Shown piece after piece: positions 1-7,039 of a DNA stretch of 11,259 nt. Source of the stretch: Anaerolineae bacterium. Its GTDB lineage: Bacteria > Chloroflexota > Anaerolineae > 4572-78 > J111. Position numbers and translations under genes: made by a program. Positions within the stretch are counted from its first letter, which is position 1. Each line of letters begins with the position of its first letter. Under the pieces are notes generated by a model that was not told the DNA's origin, made no database searches, and saw only the letters and a program-made list of their open reading frames with translations. Where the stretch lies: NCBI GenBank assembly GCA_020433785.1, contig JAGRCC010000421.1:1828-13086 (forward strand), given 5' to 3'.

Positions 1-2269
1 GGCCCTGCCGGAAGGTAAACTGCGCTTGATGCGACAGTAGTTCGCCCAGCGTCCCGGCCAACCGCGCTCGATCCGGCGCGGCTTGATCAGACTCGCTGGC
101 GGCAAGTTGCGTCTGCAGGCGTTCGGTGGCGGACTCAAAGACCTGTTCTCCCTCTTGAAGCGAGTCGCGCAAATTGTAGAAATACCATAAAGGATAGGCC
201 GCGGTGTGCAGCCGATCCAGCGCTTCATCCGCGATGGCGGTATCCCATGCGCTGCGGATATTGTCTATGTCGGCGTTGAGGCCGGCCACCGTCTCTTTTT
301 GGCGGCTGCTTTTCATGTCCGTCTCGTGGCCCTGAAGCAGCGTCAGATAGTAACGGCTGTGCCGGTCGCGGGTGGCCTGGTCCTCTTTCGGCTCGGCCTG
401 CAACCGCGTGGCGGCATACTGCCGGATCAACTCGTGCAGTTCATAGCGGCTGCTGTCGGGCCGGCTGATCAGCCAGGATTTATTGACCAGGCCGGCCAGC
501 AGCCGCAGCGACGCTCCGGCCACCTGTTGGGCCGCCTCCCGGCTGAACCCACCCCGAAAAACCGACAGCTTTTTGAGCAGCGTCTGCTCGGCCTCGGCCA
601 AACGCTGCCAGGAGTGATCAAAGACCAGCCGCATACTGCGATGCCGATCCGGTACGTCGCGCAGTTCGCTCTCCAGCAAATCGAGCCCGTGGCTGAGTTC
701 GCCGGCCACTCCGGCCAGCGACAGCATATTCAACCAGGCCGCGGCCAGCTCGATGGCCAGCGGCATGCCCCATACTCCCTGCAAAATGCGCTCGAGATAG
801 GGTAGATCTTCAGCTTGCAGGGTGAAATCGGGCCGCACCTGCCGGGCGCGCTGGATAAAGAGCTGCACGGCCTCATAAGCCAGCGCTTCCTCAACCCCGG
901 TTAACCCGGCAAAGTTCAAGCCCCCAATCTGCCACAGGTTTTCCTCGGTCAAGTTGAGCCGCTCCTGCGAGGTGACGACAATTTTCACGCTGCCGGCGGT
1001 TTGCAAGATGTGGCCGACTAACGGCGCGCCGGTCAGGATGTGTTCAAAATTATCCAGGATTAACAGCATCTGCTTGTGGCGTAAATACGTCAACAACTGT
1101 GTGGCCGGTTCGCCGGCTGCGGTCAGGGGTAAGGCCAAGCCTTCGGCAATGGCCTGGACAATGGCCTGATCGGATCGCAGCGGCGTCAGCGGAATAAAGT
1201 AAATCCCATCGGCGCACAGCGTTGAGAATTGGGGGGATTGGATGTACCGTTCGGCCAGGGCCAGGGCCAGCCGGGTTTTGCCGATGCCGCCCGGCCCAAC
1301 GATGGTCATCAGCCGTACATCCGGGGCGGCCAGACGCTGCTCCAGGTTGTCCAGAGCGGCTTTCCGGCCGATAAAGGGTGTGGCCAGAACCGGGAGATTG
1401 TGCGGCGGGCCGGCGGCGGGTGGGGCCGGGGCGGTCGCTGCTACAGGTTGGGCGGAGGCGGTCACAGCCACGGGGGCCGGCCCAAGCGAGCCGGGCGGGG
1501 GTGGGAGTCGATTGGCTTTGATCGCCTCCGCCAGCAGCGTCGTCTCAGTTGAGGGCGCTATACCTAACTCCTGTTCGAGTACCCGGACACAGCTCTGATA
1601 CTGCTGCAACGCCGCCGCCGCTTGACCGGCCCAGGCATAGATCTGCATCAGTTGGCGGTGGGCCGGCTCGTGCAGCGGATCGAGCGCCAGCCGGCGGCGA
1701 GCGTAGCTGATGGCCGGCTCGTAGGTGTCATCGCTCCGGCTCAACAACTGCACCAACTGCTCCAACGCCCCGGCCAATTCCCGGCGCAGGCTTTCCGTTT
1801 CAAAGGCTTGCCAACTGTCGAAGTCGGGGCTATCCGCCAGGGTAAAGCCGGCCATAAAATCGCCGCGAACCAGCGCCACAGCTTCGGTCAGCGGGGCCAG
1901 GCAGGCCGGGCAGAGTTCGCTCAGGGCGTGGCCGTGCTGGCGGCGGTTGGCCAGCAGCGCCCGAAATCGCTCGACATCCAGCCACAAACCCGGCCGAGAC
2001 GGCAGCAGCACCGTCTCGTGATCGGCCTCCAGCCACGCTTGCCCCAGACTTTTGTTCAAAACCCACAGCATGCGGCGCACCCCGGCCCGTCCGTTGGCCG
2101 CGTCGTGATCGGGCCACAGCAAGGTCGCCAGAGCCTGGCGCGTGTGGGGTTGTCGGGTCACGGCTAAATAGGCCAGCAGCGCCGTGGCTTTATGGTGACT
2201 GAGGGTTATCGACACGCCGTCGCGTTCGAGGTGGGGGGTACCCAAAAAGTATAGAGCTAGTTGAGACAT
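1..2269 (-). CDS. SARP/AfsR-like transcriptional regulator, BTAD + NB-ARC (3' part missing)
   Basis: The frame is open without a stop from the ATG at 2269 to the left edge, giving 756 codons of a protein whose C-terminus lies outside the window. An SD-like GGAGAAG sits just upstream of the ATG. Domains in order: winged-helix DNA-binding domain at about residues 1-90 (begins MSQLALYFLGTPHLERDG), BTAD helical domain at about 95-245 with a C-x2-C pair (LCPACLAPL), a Pro/Ala-rich linker at 256-289, then NB-ARC. NB-ARC shows Walker A GPGGIGKT at 325-332, Walker B LLILD ending at D406, an ITS/VTSQERL sensor segment and GMPLA near 500. The last ~130 residues align by eye with the region before the TPRs in the regulator at 3716-6970, so TPRs are probably lost off the edge. 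Members of this STAND family bind ATP, sense a signal through the C-terminal repeats and activate transcription in the cytoplasm. The target and the signal are unknown. An autoregulatory promoter is suggested at 2514-2560. Confidence 0.93.
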   Translation of the reverse strand, partial: MSQLALYFLGTPHLERDGVSITLSHHKATALLAYLAVTRQPHTRQALATLLWPDHDAANGRAGVRRMLWVLNKSLGQAWLEADHETVLLPSRPGLWLDVERFRALLANRRQHGHALSELCPACLAPLTEAVALVRGDFMAGFTLADSPDFDSWQAFETESLRRELAGALEQLVQLLSRSDDTYEPAISYARRRLALDPLHEPAHRQLMQIYAWAGQAAAALQQYQSCVRVLEQELGIAPSTETTLLAEAIKANRLPPPPGSLGPAPVAVTASAQPVAATAPAPPAAGPPHNLPVLATPFIGRKAALDNLEQRLAAPDVRLMTIVGPGGIGKTRLALALAERYIQSPQFSTLCADGIYFIPLTPLRSDQAIVQAIAEGLALPLTAAGEPATQLLTYLRHKQMLLILDNFEHILTGAPLVGHILQTAGSVKIVVTSQERLNLTEENLWQIGGLNFAGLTGVEEALAYEAVQLFIQRARQVRPDFTLQAEDLPYLERILQGVWGMPLAIELAAAWLNMLSLAGVAGELSHGLDLLESELRDVPDRHRSMRLVFDHSWQRLAEAEQTLLKKLSVFRGGFSREAAQQVAGASLRLLAGLVNKSWLISRPDSSRYELHELIRQYAATRLQAEPKEDQATRDRHSRYYLTLLQGHETDMKSSRQKETVAGLNADIDNIRSAWDTAIADEALDRLHTAAYPLWYFYNLRDSLQEGEQVFESATERLQTQLAASESDQAAPDRARLAGTLGELLSHQAQFTFRQG

Positions 2270-2301
2270 CCGTCTTCTCCAAGAAATATAACTAACCCGA
2301 G

Positions 2302-2428
2302 TTGGAATCCAATGTCATGAAGTTAGTGGCCGACGCTAGCCCCCCTAACCCCCCAGAGGGGGGAATTTGACGGCTTTCTCCCCCCTTTGGGGGGCCGGGG
2401 GGCTTATCTTAATGACATTGAGTTGCAA
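2302..2428. repeat. 127-bp nested palindromic (MITE/REP-like) element
   Basis: The ends are an imperfect inverted repeat: 2302-2318 against 2412-2428, matching at about 14 of 17 positions including a perfect AATGTCAT/ATGACATT core. Inside, AGCCCCCC (2338-2345) pairs with GGGGGGCT (2397-2404). Within that stem lie two more hairpins: C6-AGA-G6 at 2349-2363 and C6-TTT-G6 at 2380-2394. The whole can fold as a three-armed, cloverleaf-like cruciform. It contains no coding sequence. If the promoter at 2514-2519 is used, the element lies in the 5' leader of the regulator gene at 1-2269. It resembles the non-autonomous dispersed palindromes seen in cyanobacterial and Chloroflexota genomes; that family link is from memory and has not been tested. 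Confidence 0.75.
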
Positions 2429-2444
2429 TCTGGCCAGATACGAG

Positions 2445-2472
2445 AGAAGCAGGGGGTTTTTTCCCTACTTCT
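2445..2472. repeat. Imperfect 10-bp hairpin followed by a pyrimidine-rich stretch
   Basis: AGAAGCAGGG (2445-2454) pairs with CCCTACTTCT (2463-2472) with a single mismatch around an 8-nt loop. It is followed by a CTACTCCC-type pyrimidine-rich run to about 2487. On the minus strand this would lie in the leader of the regulator gene. It does not have the layout of a rho-independent terminator, because no T-run follows the stem on either strand. No function is assigned. Confidence 0.4.
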
Positions 2473-2513
2473 TACTCCCTACTCCCCGCCAGGACTGGTA
2501 CCGCAATGCACTG

Positions 2514-2560
2514 ATTATAACCCAGCCCAAGTGGGACGCAATTGGGACGCAATTGGGACG
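2514..2560 (-). promoter_or_regulatory. Candidate SARP-type operator/promoter: three 11-bp direct repeats plus TATAAT
   Basis: On the minus strand three head-to-tail units with exact 11-bp period read CGTCCCAATTG, CGTCCCAATTG, CGTCCCACTTG (2560 down to 2528; the TGGGACG cores on the plus strand are at 2532-2538, 2543-2549 and 2554-2560). Exactly 8 bp after the last unit (2527-2520) comes TATAAT at 2519-2514, a perfect -10 box pointing toward the regulator gene that starts at 2269. A weak -35, TTGCGT (2541-2536), lies inside the repeats at 16-bp spacing. SARP regulators are known to bind heptamers spaced every 11 bp and placed about 8 bp before the -10, so the geometry fits. Autoregulation is inferred. 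The leader would be about 240 nt long. Confidence 0.6.
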
Positions 2561-2669
2561 ATGGGGGGTGAAAAGTTGCATGGTTTTGGGATAGGCTGCG
2601 GGTAAACTAGAGCCATATTCACCGATAAGAGCGGTGACGGTTTTGGATGATCCAATGTGAAAACGTGGC

Positions 2670-2775
2670 GGAGCGACAAAGCTTGCTTTGTCATATTTAC
2701 GGTTAGGTCAAAGTAAACTTTGACGCTCCAGGTGTTATTTTCGAAGTCGGGTCAAAGTAAACTTTGACGCTCCAG
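2670..2775. repeat. Three copies of a small palindromic repeat, one inverted; two copies in a 44-bp tandem duplication
   Basis: Copy 1: GGAGC then GACAAAGC-TT-GCTTTGTC (palindrome 2675-2692). Copies 2 and 3, in the opposite orientation: GTCAAAGT-AA-ACTTTGAC followed by GCTCC (palindromes 2707-2724 and 2751-2768). All have 8-bp arms and a 2-nt centre. Between copy 1 and copies 2/3 two base pairs of the stem change on both sides (A-T to T-A, and C-G to T-A), so pairing is kept. Copies 2 and 3 lie 44 bp apart within a longer duplicated unit that extends through a TTTCGAAG tail. The block ends 25 bp before the cytochrome start codon, so it may act as an operator or as leader RNA structure, or it may simply be a REP-like repeat cluster. 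Confidence 0.75.
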
Positions 2776-2787
2776 TTTTTAATTTCG

Positions 2788-2793
2788 AAGGAG
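2788..2793 (+). promoter_or_regulatory. Ribosome binding site deciding the cytochrome start
   Basis: AAGGAG is 6 nt before the ATG at 2800. It makes that ATG the start rather than an in-frame TTG at 2764, which lies inside the upstream palindrome and has no SD. The SD falls at the end of the second 44-bp leader duplication; the first copy reads AAGTCGG at the same place and lacks an SD. Confidence 0.85.
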
Positions 2794-2799
2794 ACAATT

Positions 2800-3708
2800 A
2801 TGAAGAAAGTTCTCAAATGGATAGGTTGGATAGCGGCGGGTGTTGTGGGCTTACTGATCGTGGCCTTAGGGGGCATCTACGTCGCCAGCAGCATGCGCTT
2901 AAACAAAACTTACGAGGTTCAACCGGCGGCGGTAACCATCCCCACCGGTGACGCGGCGGTGGCCGAAGGCAGCCGGCAGTTTCTGACCCGGGGCTGTATC
3001 GACTGCCACGGCGACAATGGCGCCGGAAAAGCGGTCATCGATGACGCGCTGGTGGGCCATATTATGGCCTCGAACCTCACGGCCGGTCAAGGTGGGGTGG
3101 GCCAAACGTATACGGATATCGATTGGGTGCGGGCCATTCGTCACGGCATTGACCCGGACGGCAACCCGCTGGTGGTGATGCCGTCCATTGAATATAACGC
3201 CATCAATGATGACGATTTGGGCGCTTTGATTGCCTATCTCAAAACCCTGCCGCCGGTAGACCAGACTCCACCCCCGGTGACCGTGGGTCCCTTGGGGCGG
3301 GTCTTGTTAGTCGGTCAGATCGCGCCGGTGCTGCCGGCCGAACAGATCGATCACGATGCGCCGCGCCCGGCGGCGGTGGCCAAGGGACCAACTGCCGAAT
3401 ATGGCCATTACCTGGCCCAAACCTGCATCGGCTGCCACGGCGAAGGGCTATCCGGTGGCCCGATCCCCGGCCTACCGCCCGACCCACCCGCGCCGCAAAA
3501 CTTGACGCCGGATCATGAAACCGGCCTGGGGGATTGGACCGAAGCGGACTTTAAACAGGTGATGCGCCAGGGGCAACGGCCCGACGGCAGCGAGGTCAAC
3601 CCGCAAAAGATGCCTTGGCCGGCTTTCCAACATATGACCGATGAGGAAATTAGCGCTCTATGGTTGTATTTGCAATCCGTGCCGGCGAAACCGTTTGGGG
3701 AACGATAG
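2800..3708 (+). CDS. Membrane-anchored diheme cytochrome c
   Basis: This 302-residue protein has one N-terminal membrane helix (about residues 8-30, after MKKVLKW) that works as an uncleaved signal anchor, so the rest faces the extracytoplasmic side. Two cytochrome c domains follow. Heme motifs CIDCH (66-70) and CIGCH (209-213) attach the hemes. Likely axial methionines are M127 (in VVMPSIEYNAI) and M271 (in KMPWPAFQHM), each ahead of the C-terminal helix typical of class I domains (LGALIAYLKTLPPV and ISALWLYLQSVPAK). The two halves are internally similar, as in tandem cytochrome domains of dehydrogenase electron-acceptor subunits. Its role is electron transfer; the partner enzyme is not in the window. 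It is transcribed alone and is convergent with the regulator that ends at 3716, with 7 bp between the stop codons. The start was chosen for the AAGGAG at 2788. Confidence 0.93.
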   Translation: MKKVLKWIGWIAAGVVGLLIVALGGIYVASSMRLNKTYEVQPAAVTIPTGDAAVAEGSRQFLTRGCIDCHGDNGAGKAVIDDALVGHIMASNLTAGQGGVGQTYTDIDWVRAIRHGIDPDGNPLVVMPSIEYNAINDDDLGALIAYLKTLPPVDQTPPPVTVGPLGRVLLVGQIAPVLPAEQIDHDAPRPAAVAKGPTAEYGHYLAQTCIGCHGEGLSGGPIPGLPPDPPAPQNLTPDHETGLGDWTEADFKQVMRQGQRPDGSEVNPQKMPWPAFQHMTDEEISALWLYLQSVPAKPFGER

Positions 3709-3715
3709 TAATGGT

Positions 3716-6700
3716 TTAGTCATAAACGTGACGAACAGCTACGGTGGGCGATGAGATATATCGTCGATTGGCCATGTAGTCCCATTCAGCCAGAAAGTTT
3801 GAGACGATGGCCTCGATGGTGCGGAGAGGCGGTTCAGGTTGAGCCGCCTTCTCATGAGGAGCGGTGTTAAGCAGTTGGGTATACAGTTGCTGGGCTCTTT
3901 GTTTCGTCCGCGGATCACTCGATGGATGATCTAGAGTTAGGGGTAATATTTCTAAGGCACGGGATAAGTCGCCGTTTTTGGCCAACCAATCCGCCATACT
4001 CACCAGGCCGTCGATGATAACCGGCCACGATTGAATCGCGGTCGCAATATCGAACGCTTCGTACAAATATTGTTTGGCCTGTTGATAGGCGTTCAGGGTT
4101 ATACAGACCCGGCCCAAATGACCCAAAGCCTGAGCCACACCGGCCCAGTCGCCGTTGCCTTGTGAAACTGTCAGACTTTTTTCGTAGTAGGTTTTGGCTT
4201 CAGGGTATTCACCTAAGCCCTCATAGGCTTCGCCCAGCCAGTCCAGCGACATGCGCATATAGGCCCAATCGCCAATTTCTTCTTGGAAAACCAGGGCTTT
4301 CAGTAAGGATGGTTTCGCTTCGTGATAGTTTCCTTGTTGGATAAAGACGGCGCCCAGGTAGGCGCACATGGCTGAGATGCCGCGCATATTGCCGATTTGC
4401 CGATAATGAAAAGCCGACTCATCGAGGAACGGCTGGGCCGCTTCAAACTGGCCCATTTTCATCAGCAGAAATCCGAGTGTGCCGACCGAACCCAGATCAA
4501 AGTGGGTGCTGCGGGGGCTGCTCTTCAAAAGCGCGAAACTCTCTCGAAAAAGCTGTTCGGCTTCCTCATACCGGCCCCGTACGTCGGCAATAAGGCCCAG
4601 ATGCTGCATGCCCCGGCCGGTCTCCACCGTATCACCATTGCGACGAGCGCGTTCCAACCCTTGTTGTAGCAGGGCTTCGGCCGAATCAAATTGGGACAGA
4701 CGAATGTGAAACCACCCTTGCCGGATGAGGACACGGCCATAAACCCGATCATATTCAGGATCAGGGTCTATGGTCGTGTCCTCCGTTTTATCCACAGCGT
4801 TATACCGGGCGAAGGCCTCGATGGCCTGGCCAAACATCTCGTCCGCTTCGTTAAATTGATTTTTAAGCTCAAAGAAATGCCACAGGCTCTCCATGCCCTG
4901 GTCGATCAAGGTGACCAGACCTTGGTTAAGCATCCACTGCCAGGCCGCTCGGACATTATCAAACTCCTCGGCGACCTCGGCCATCGCTTCGAGTTGATTT
5001 TCGTTGATGATCCGTGTTTGTCGGGAGTTGAGAAAAGCCGCGTAATATTCGGCATGCCGGGTGCGAATATCGATTTCCGCCGCGGTCATATCCGCCTGGT
5101 CTAGCGAGCTAGCGTCGGTTAGCCCTAACTTTAAGGCGGCATAGCGTCGCAGCAGTTCGTGGGCGTCATAACGCCCTTCAGGCGTAAGCGTTAGCCACGA
5201 TTTATCGACCAATCCGGCCAGCAGCAAGACGGTTGTGCCGGTAACGTGTTGCGCGGCGTCGATGGTGAAGCCGCCTTGGAAAACAGACAGCCGGCTCAAC
5301 ACCTGCTGCTCGTCGCTGGTCAGTCGCTGCCACGAGTGGTCGAACACGGCTTCGATGCTGTGGTGACGATGGGGTACATTGCGCGTCGGGCTTTGCAAAA
5401 AGGTCAGGCTGTTTTCAATTTCGGTGGCAATCTGGGCGCAAGGCAGCACTTTGATCCAGGCCGTGGCCAGATTTATACCCAGCGGCAGCCCCTCAACCAA
5501 ACGGCAGATGCGACCGATAGCCAAGACATCGGCCTCGGTCGGAGCAAATCCACTTTGGACGCGGGCGGCATTTTGCAAGAAAAGCTGGACAGCGCTGTAG
5601 GTGGTCACGTGGGCCGGTTGGATGTCATCATCCGGGACCGTCAAGCCATCGACCTGGAAAAACCATTCTTCTTCCAGGTTAAGCCGTTCCCGTGAGGTCA
5701 CCAGCAGCTTCACTTGGGGGGCAAACGCCAAAATATCGCTCAGCAAGTTGCGGGCATCGTTAGCGTCATTTTCATTGCCTGGGCTGTCTTGCGGTGTAGG
5801 TCCATCGTTTGTCCCCTTGCTGTGGGAGGCGGATTGAGGGGCCAGGGCATGCTCAAAGCTATCGAGCAGCAGCAGGATTTCGCGCTCTTGCAGGGCCTTG
5901 AGCAGCTGCTCGCCGGGATCGACTATCCCATCCAGCGCCAGTTTGAGATTCCCGGCTAGCGTTGACACCAATAATTCCTCAGTGGCCAGGGCCGGGATGG
6001 CCACAAAACAAACGCCATGCAGCAGGCTCGACTGGTAATGGCCGGCGGCTTCGATGGCCAGCCGGGTTTTGCCGATGCCTCCAGGGCCAACCAGGGTTAA
6101 CAGGCGACAGTCAGGATTGGTTAAATAGCCCTCCAGGCGCTGCAACTCAATGGTACGACCCACTAACGGGCCGGTCTGCGGGGGTAAATTATCGAGGCGA
6201 AAGGTGCGGGCGGTTTTGATGTGCCGGTAGAGATGCATGGTTTCGGCCATCGGTTCCAGCCCCATTTCATCGGCCAGCAGTTGGCTAAACAGCTCGAACT
6301 GCTGCAAGGCGGCGTGCGGTTGACCGGAACGCACCAGCAGCCACATGCGCTGTCGCTGGGCCACGTCGTTATAAGCATCAAGCGCCAGCAATCGATCGAC
6401 ATAGCGCAGCCCGTGGTGATAGTCCCCCCGGGTTAGGCTGTGCGTTACGAACTGTTCCAACCCCAGAGCCGCCAGCCGTTTGAGTCGTTCCCGCTGTAAC
6501 AAAATCCAGGCCTCGAATTCAGGCCCCTCTTTGAGGGCAAAACTGGCCAAATAGTCGCCTTGATAAAGATCGAGGGCGGCTTGTAGCTGACGGGCTGCTT
6601 CAGGAGACAGCGGCGCGGCGGCTTGTAGCTGGGGTTGAAGCGAAGTCAGTTGGCTCTCAAATTCGGCGGCATCCAGCCAGTAGGGGGCAGCGTGGTTAAA

Positions 6701-6970
6701 GGCCAGCGTCTGGCGAGTGATGATCAGATAGTCATCGAGTTCGCGGCGCAAGGCGGTTAAGATCGTGCGTAGGTTGGTCAACCCCTGTTTCTGCGTCCGC
6801 TCGCTCCACAGGAGATCAGCCAGCGTTTCGCGCGGAATAGGTCGGTCGTGGCCCACCAAATAAATAAGAAGCGCCTCAGCCGCCCGTGAAGGTAAGCTGT
6901 CGCTTATTAACCGGCCATCCAGTTCGATGACTGTGTTCCCTAACAGTCGAATAATAAGCTTTTTATTCAC
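3716..6970 (-). CDS. SARP/AfsR-like regulator: winged helix, BTAD, NB-ARC, TPR repeats
   Basis: A complete 1084-residue STAND-type regulator, paralogous to the one at 1-2269. Domains: winged helix about 1-95, BTAD about 97-255 (ending near MAETMHLYRHIKTAR), NB-ARC about 265-560 with Walker A GPGGIGKT (295-302), Walker B LLLLD (366-370), LLVTSRERL (422-430) and GLPLG (494-498). A winged-helix-like segment follows (HSWQRL to GLVDKSWL, about 545-593), then TPR-like helical repeats from about 745 to 1020 (for example GRYEEAEQLFRESF and GEYPEAKTYYEKSL). Between Walker B and the sensor there is a polar insertion (375-405, rich in S, N, D, P) that the paralogue lacks. The start is GTG at 6970; the nearest GGAG is about 15 nt upstream, so the start is not certain. 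It probably acts in the cytoplasm as an ATP-dependent activator. The divergent operon at 7155-9230 is the most obvious candidate target. Confidence 0.94.
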   Translation of the reverse strand: MNKKLIIRLLGNTVIELDGRLISDSLPSRAAEALLIYLVGHDRPIPRETLADLLWSERTQKQGLTNLRTILTALRRELDDYLIITRQTLAFNHAAPYWLDAAEFESQLTSLQPQLQAAAPLSPEAARQLQAALDLYQGDYLASFALKEGPEFEAWILLQRERLKRLAALGLEQFVTHSLTRGDYHHGLRYVDRLLALDAYNDVAQRQRMWLLVRSGQPHAALQQFELFSQLLADEMGLEPMAETMHLYRHIKTARTFRLDNLPPQTGPLVGRTIELQRLEGYLTNPDCRLLTLVGPGGIGKTRLAIEAAGHYQSSLLHGVCFVAIPALATEELLVSTLAGNLKLALDGIVDPGEQLLKALQEREILLLLDSFEHALAPQSASHSKGTNDGPTPQDSPGNENDANDARNLLSDILAFAPQVKLLVTSRERLNLEEEWFFQVDGLTVPDDDIQPAHVTTYSAVQLFLQNAARVQSGFAPTEADVLAIGRICRLVEGLPLGINLATAWIKVLPCAQIATEIENSLTFLQSPTRNVPHRHHSIEAVFDHSWQRLTSDEQQVLSRLSVFQGGFTIDAAQHVTGTTVLLLAGLVDKSWLTLTPEGRYDAHELLRRYAALKLGLTDASSLDQADMTAAEIDIRTRHAEYYAAFLNSRQTRIINENQLEAMAEVAEEFDNVRAAWQWMLNQGLVTLIDQGMESLWHFFELKNQFNEADEMFGQAIEAFARYNAVDKTEDTTIDPDPEYDRVYGRVLIRQGWFHIRLSQFDSAEALLQQGLERARRNGDTVETGRGMQHLGLIADVRGRYEEAEQLFRESFALLKSSPRSTHFDLGSVGTLGFLLMKMGQFEAAQPFLDESAFHYRQIGNMRGISAMCAYLGAVFIQQGNYHEAKPSLLKALVFQEEIGDWAYMRMSLDWLGEAYEGLGEYPEAKTYYEKSLTVSQGNGDWAGVAQALGHLGRVCITLNAYQQAKQYLYEAFDIATAIQSWPVIIDGLVSMADWLAKNGDLSRALEILPLTLDHPSSDPRTKQRAQQLYTQLLNTAPHEKAAQPEPPLRTIEAIVSNFLAEWDYMANRRYISSPTVAVRHVYD

Positions 6971-7039
6971 CGTTGTTGTCAGTTTCTCCAGTCGAGCTGA
7001 GTACGTTAATAATGGGATAATTGTAAGGAGACGGTTCTA

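Noticed and set aside
206..2167. Long plus-strand open frames across 206-2167
   Set aside because: They are antisense to the continuous minus-strand frame that encodes recognisable winged-helix, BTAD and NB-ARC motifs; their products show low-complexity composition and no SD.
2367..2605. Overlapping short plus-strand frames of about 70-75 aa
   Set aside because: They run through the GC palindrome, the pyrimidine-rich run and the 11-bp repeats, and the predicted peptides have no coherent composition or SD.
2764..2799. TTG at 2764 as the cytochrome start, adding 12 residues
   Set aside because: It lies inside the third palindrome and has no SD, while ATG at 2800 has AAGGAG at 6 nt and opens directly with a positively charged signal-anchor.
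4162..6436. Several plus-strand frames of 60-150 aa opposite the second regulator
   Set aside because: Shadows of a well-supported 1084-codon gene with clear motifs throughout.
7016..7021. GATAAT as a -10 box for the operon at 7155
   Set aside because: No acceptable -35 at 16-18 bp, and a start about 7 nt downstream would put the SD of the small ORF at or before the transcript end. Kept only as a minor alternative to TACTAT at 7089.
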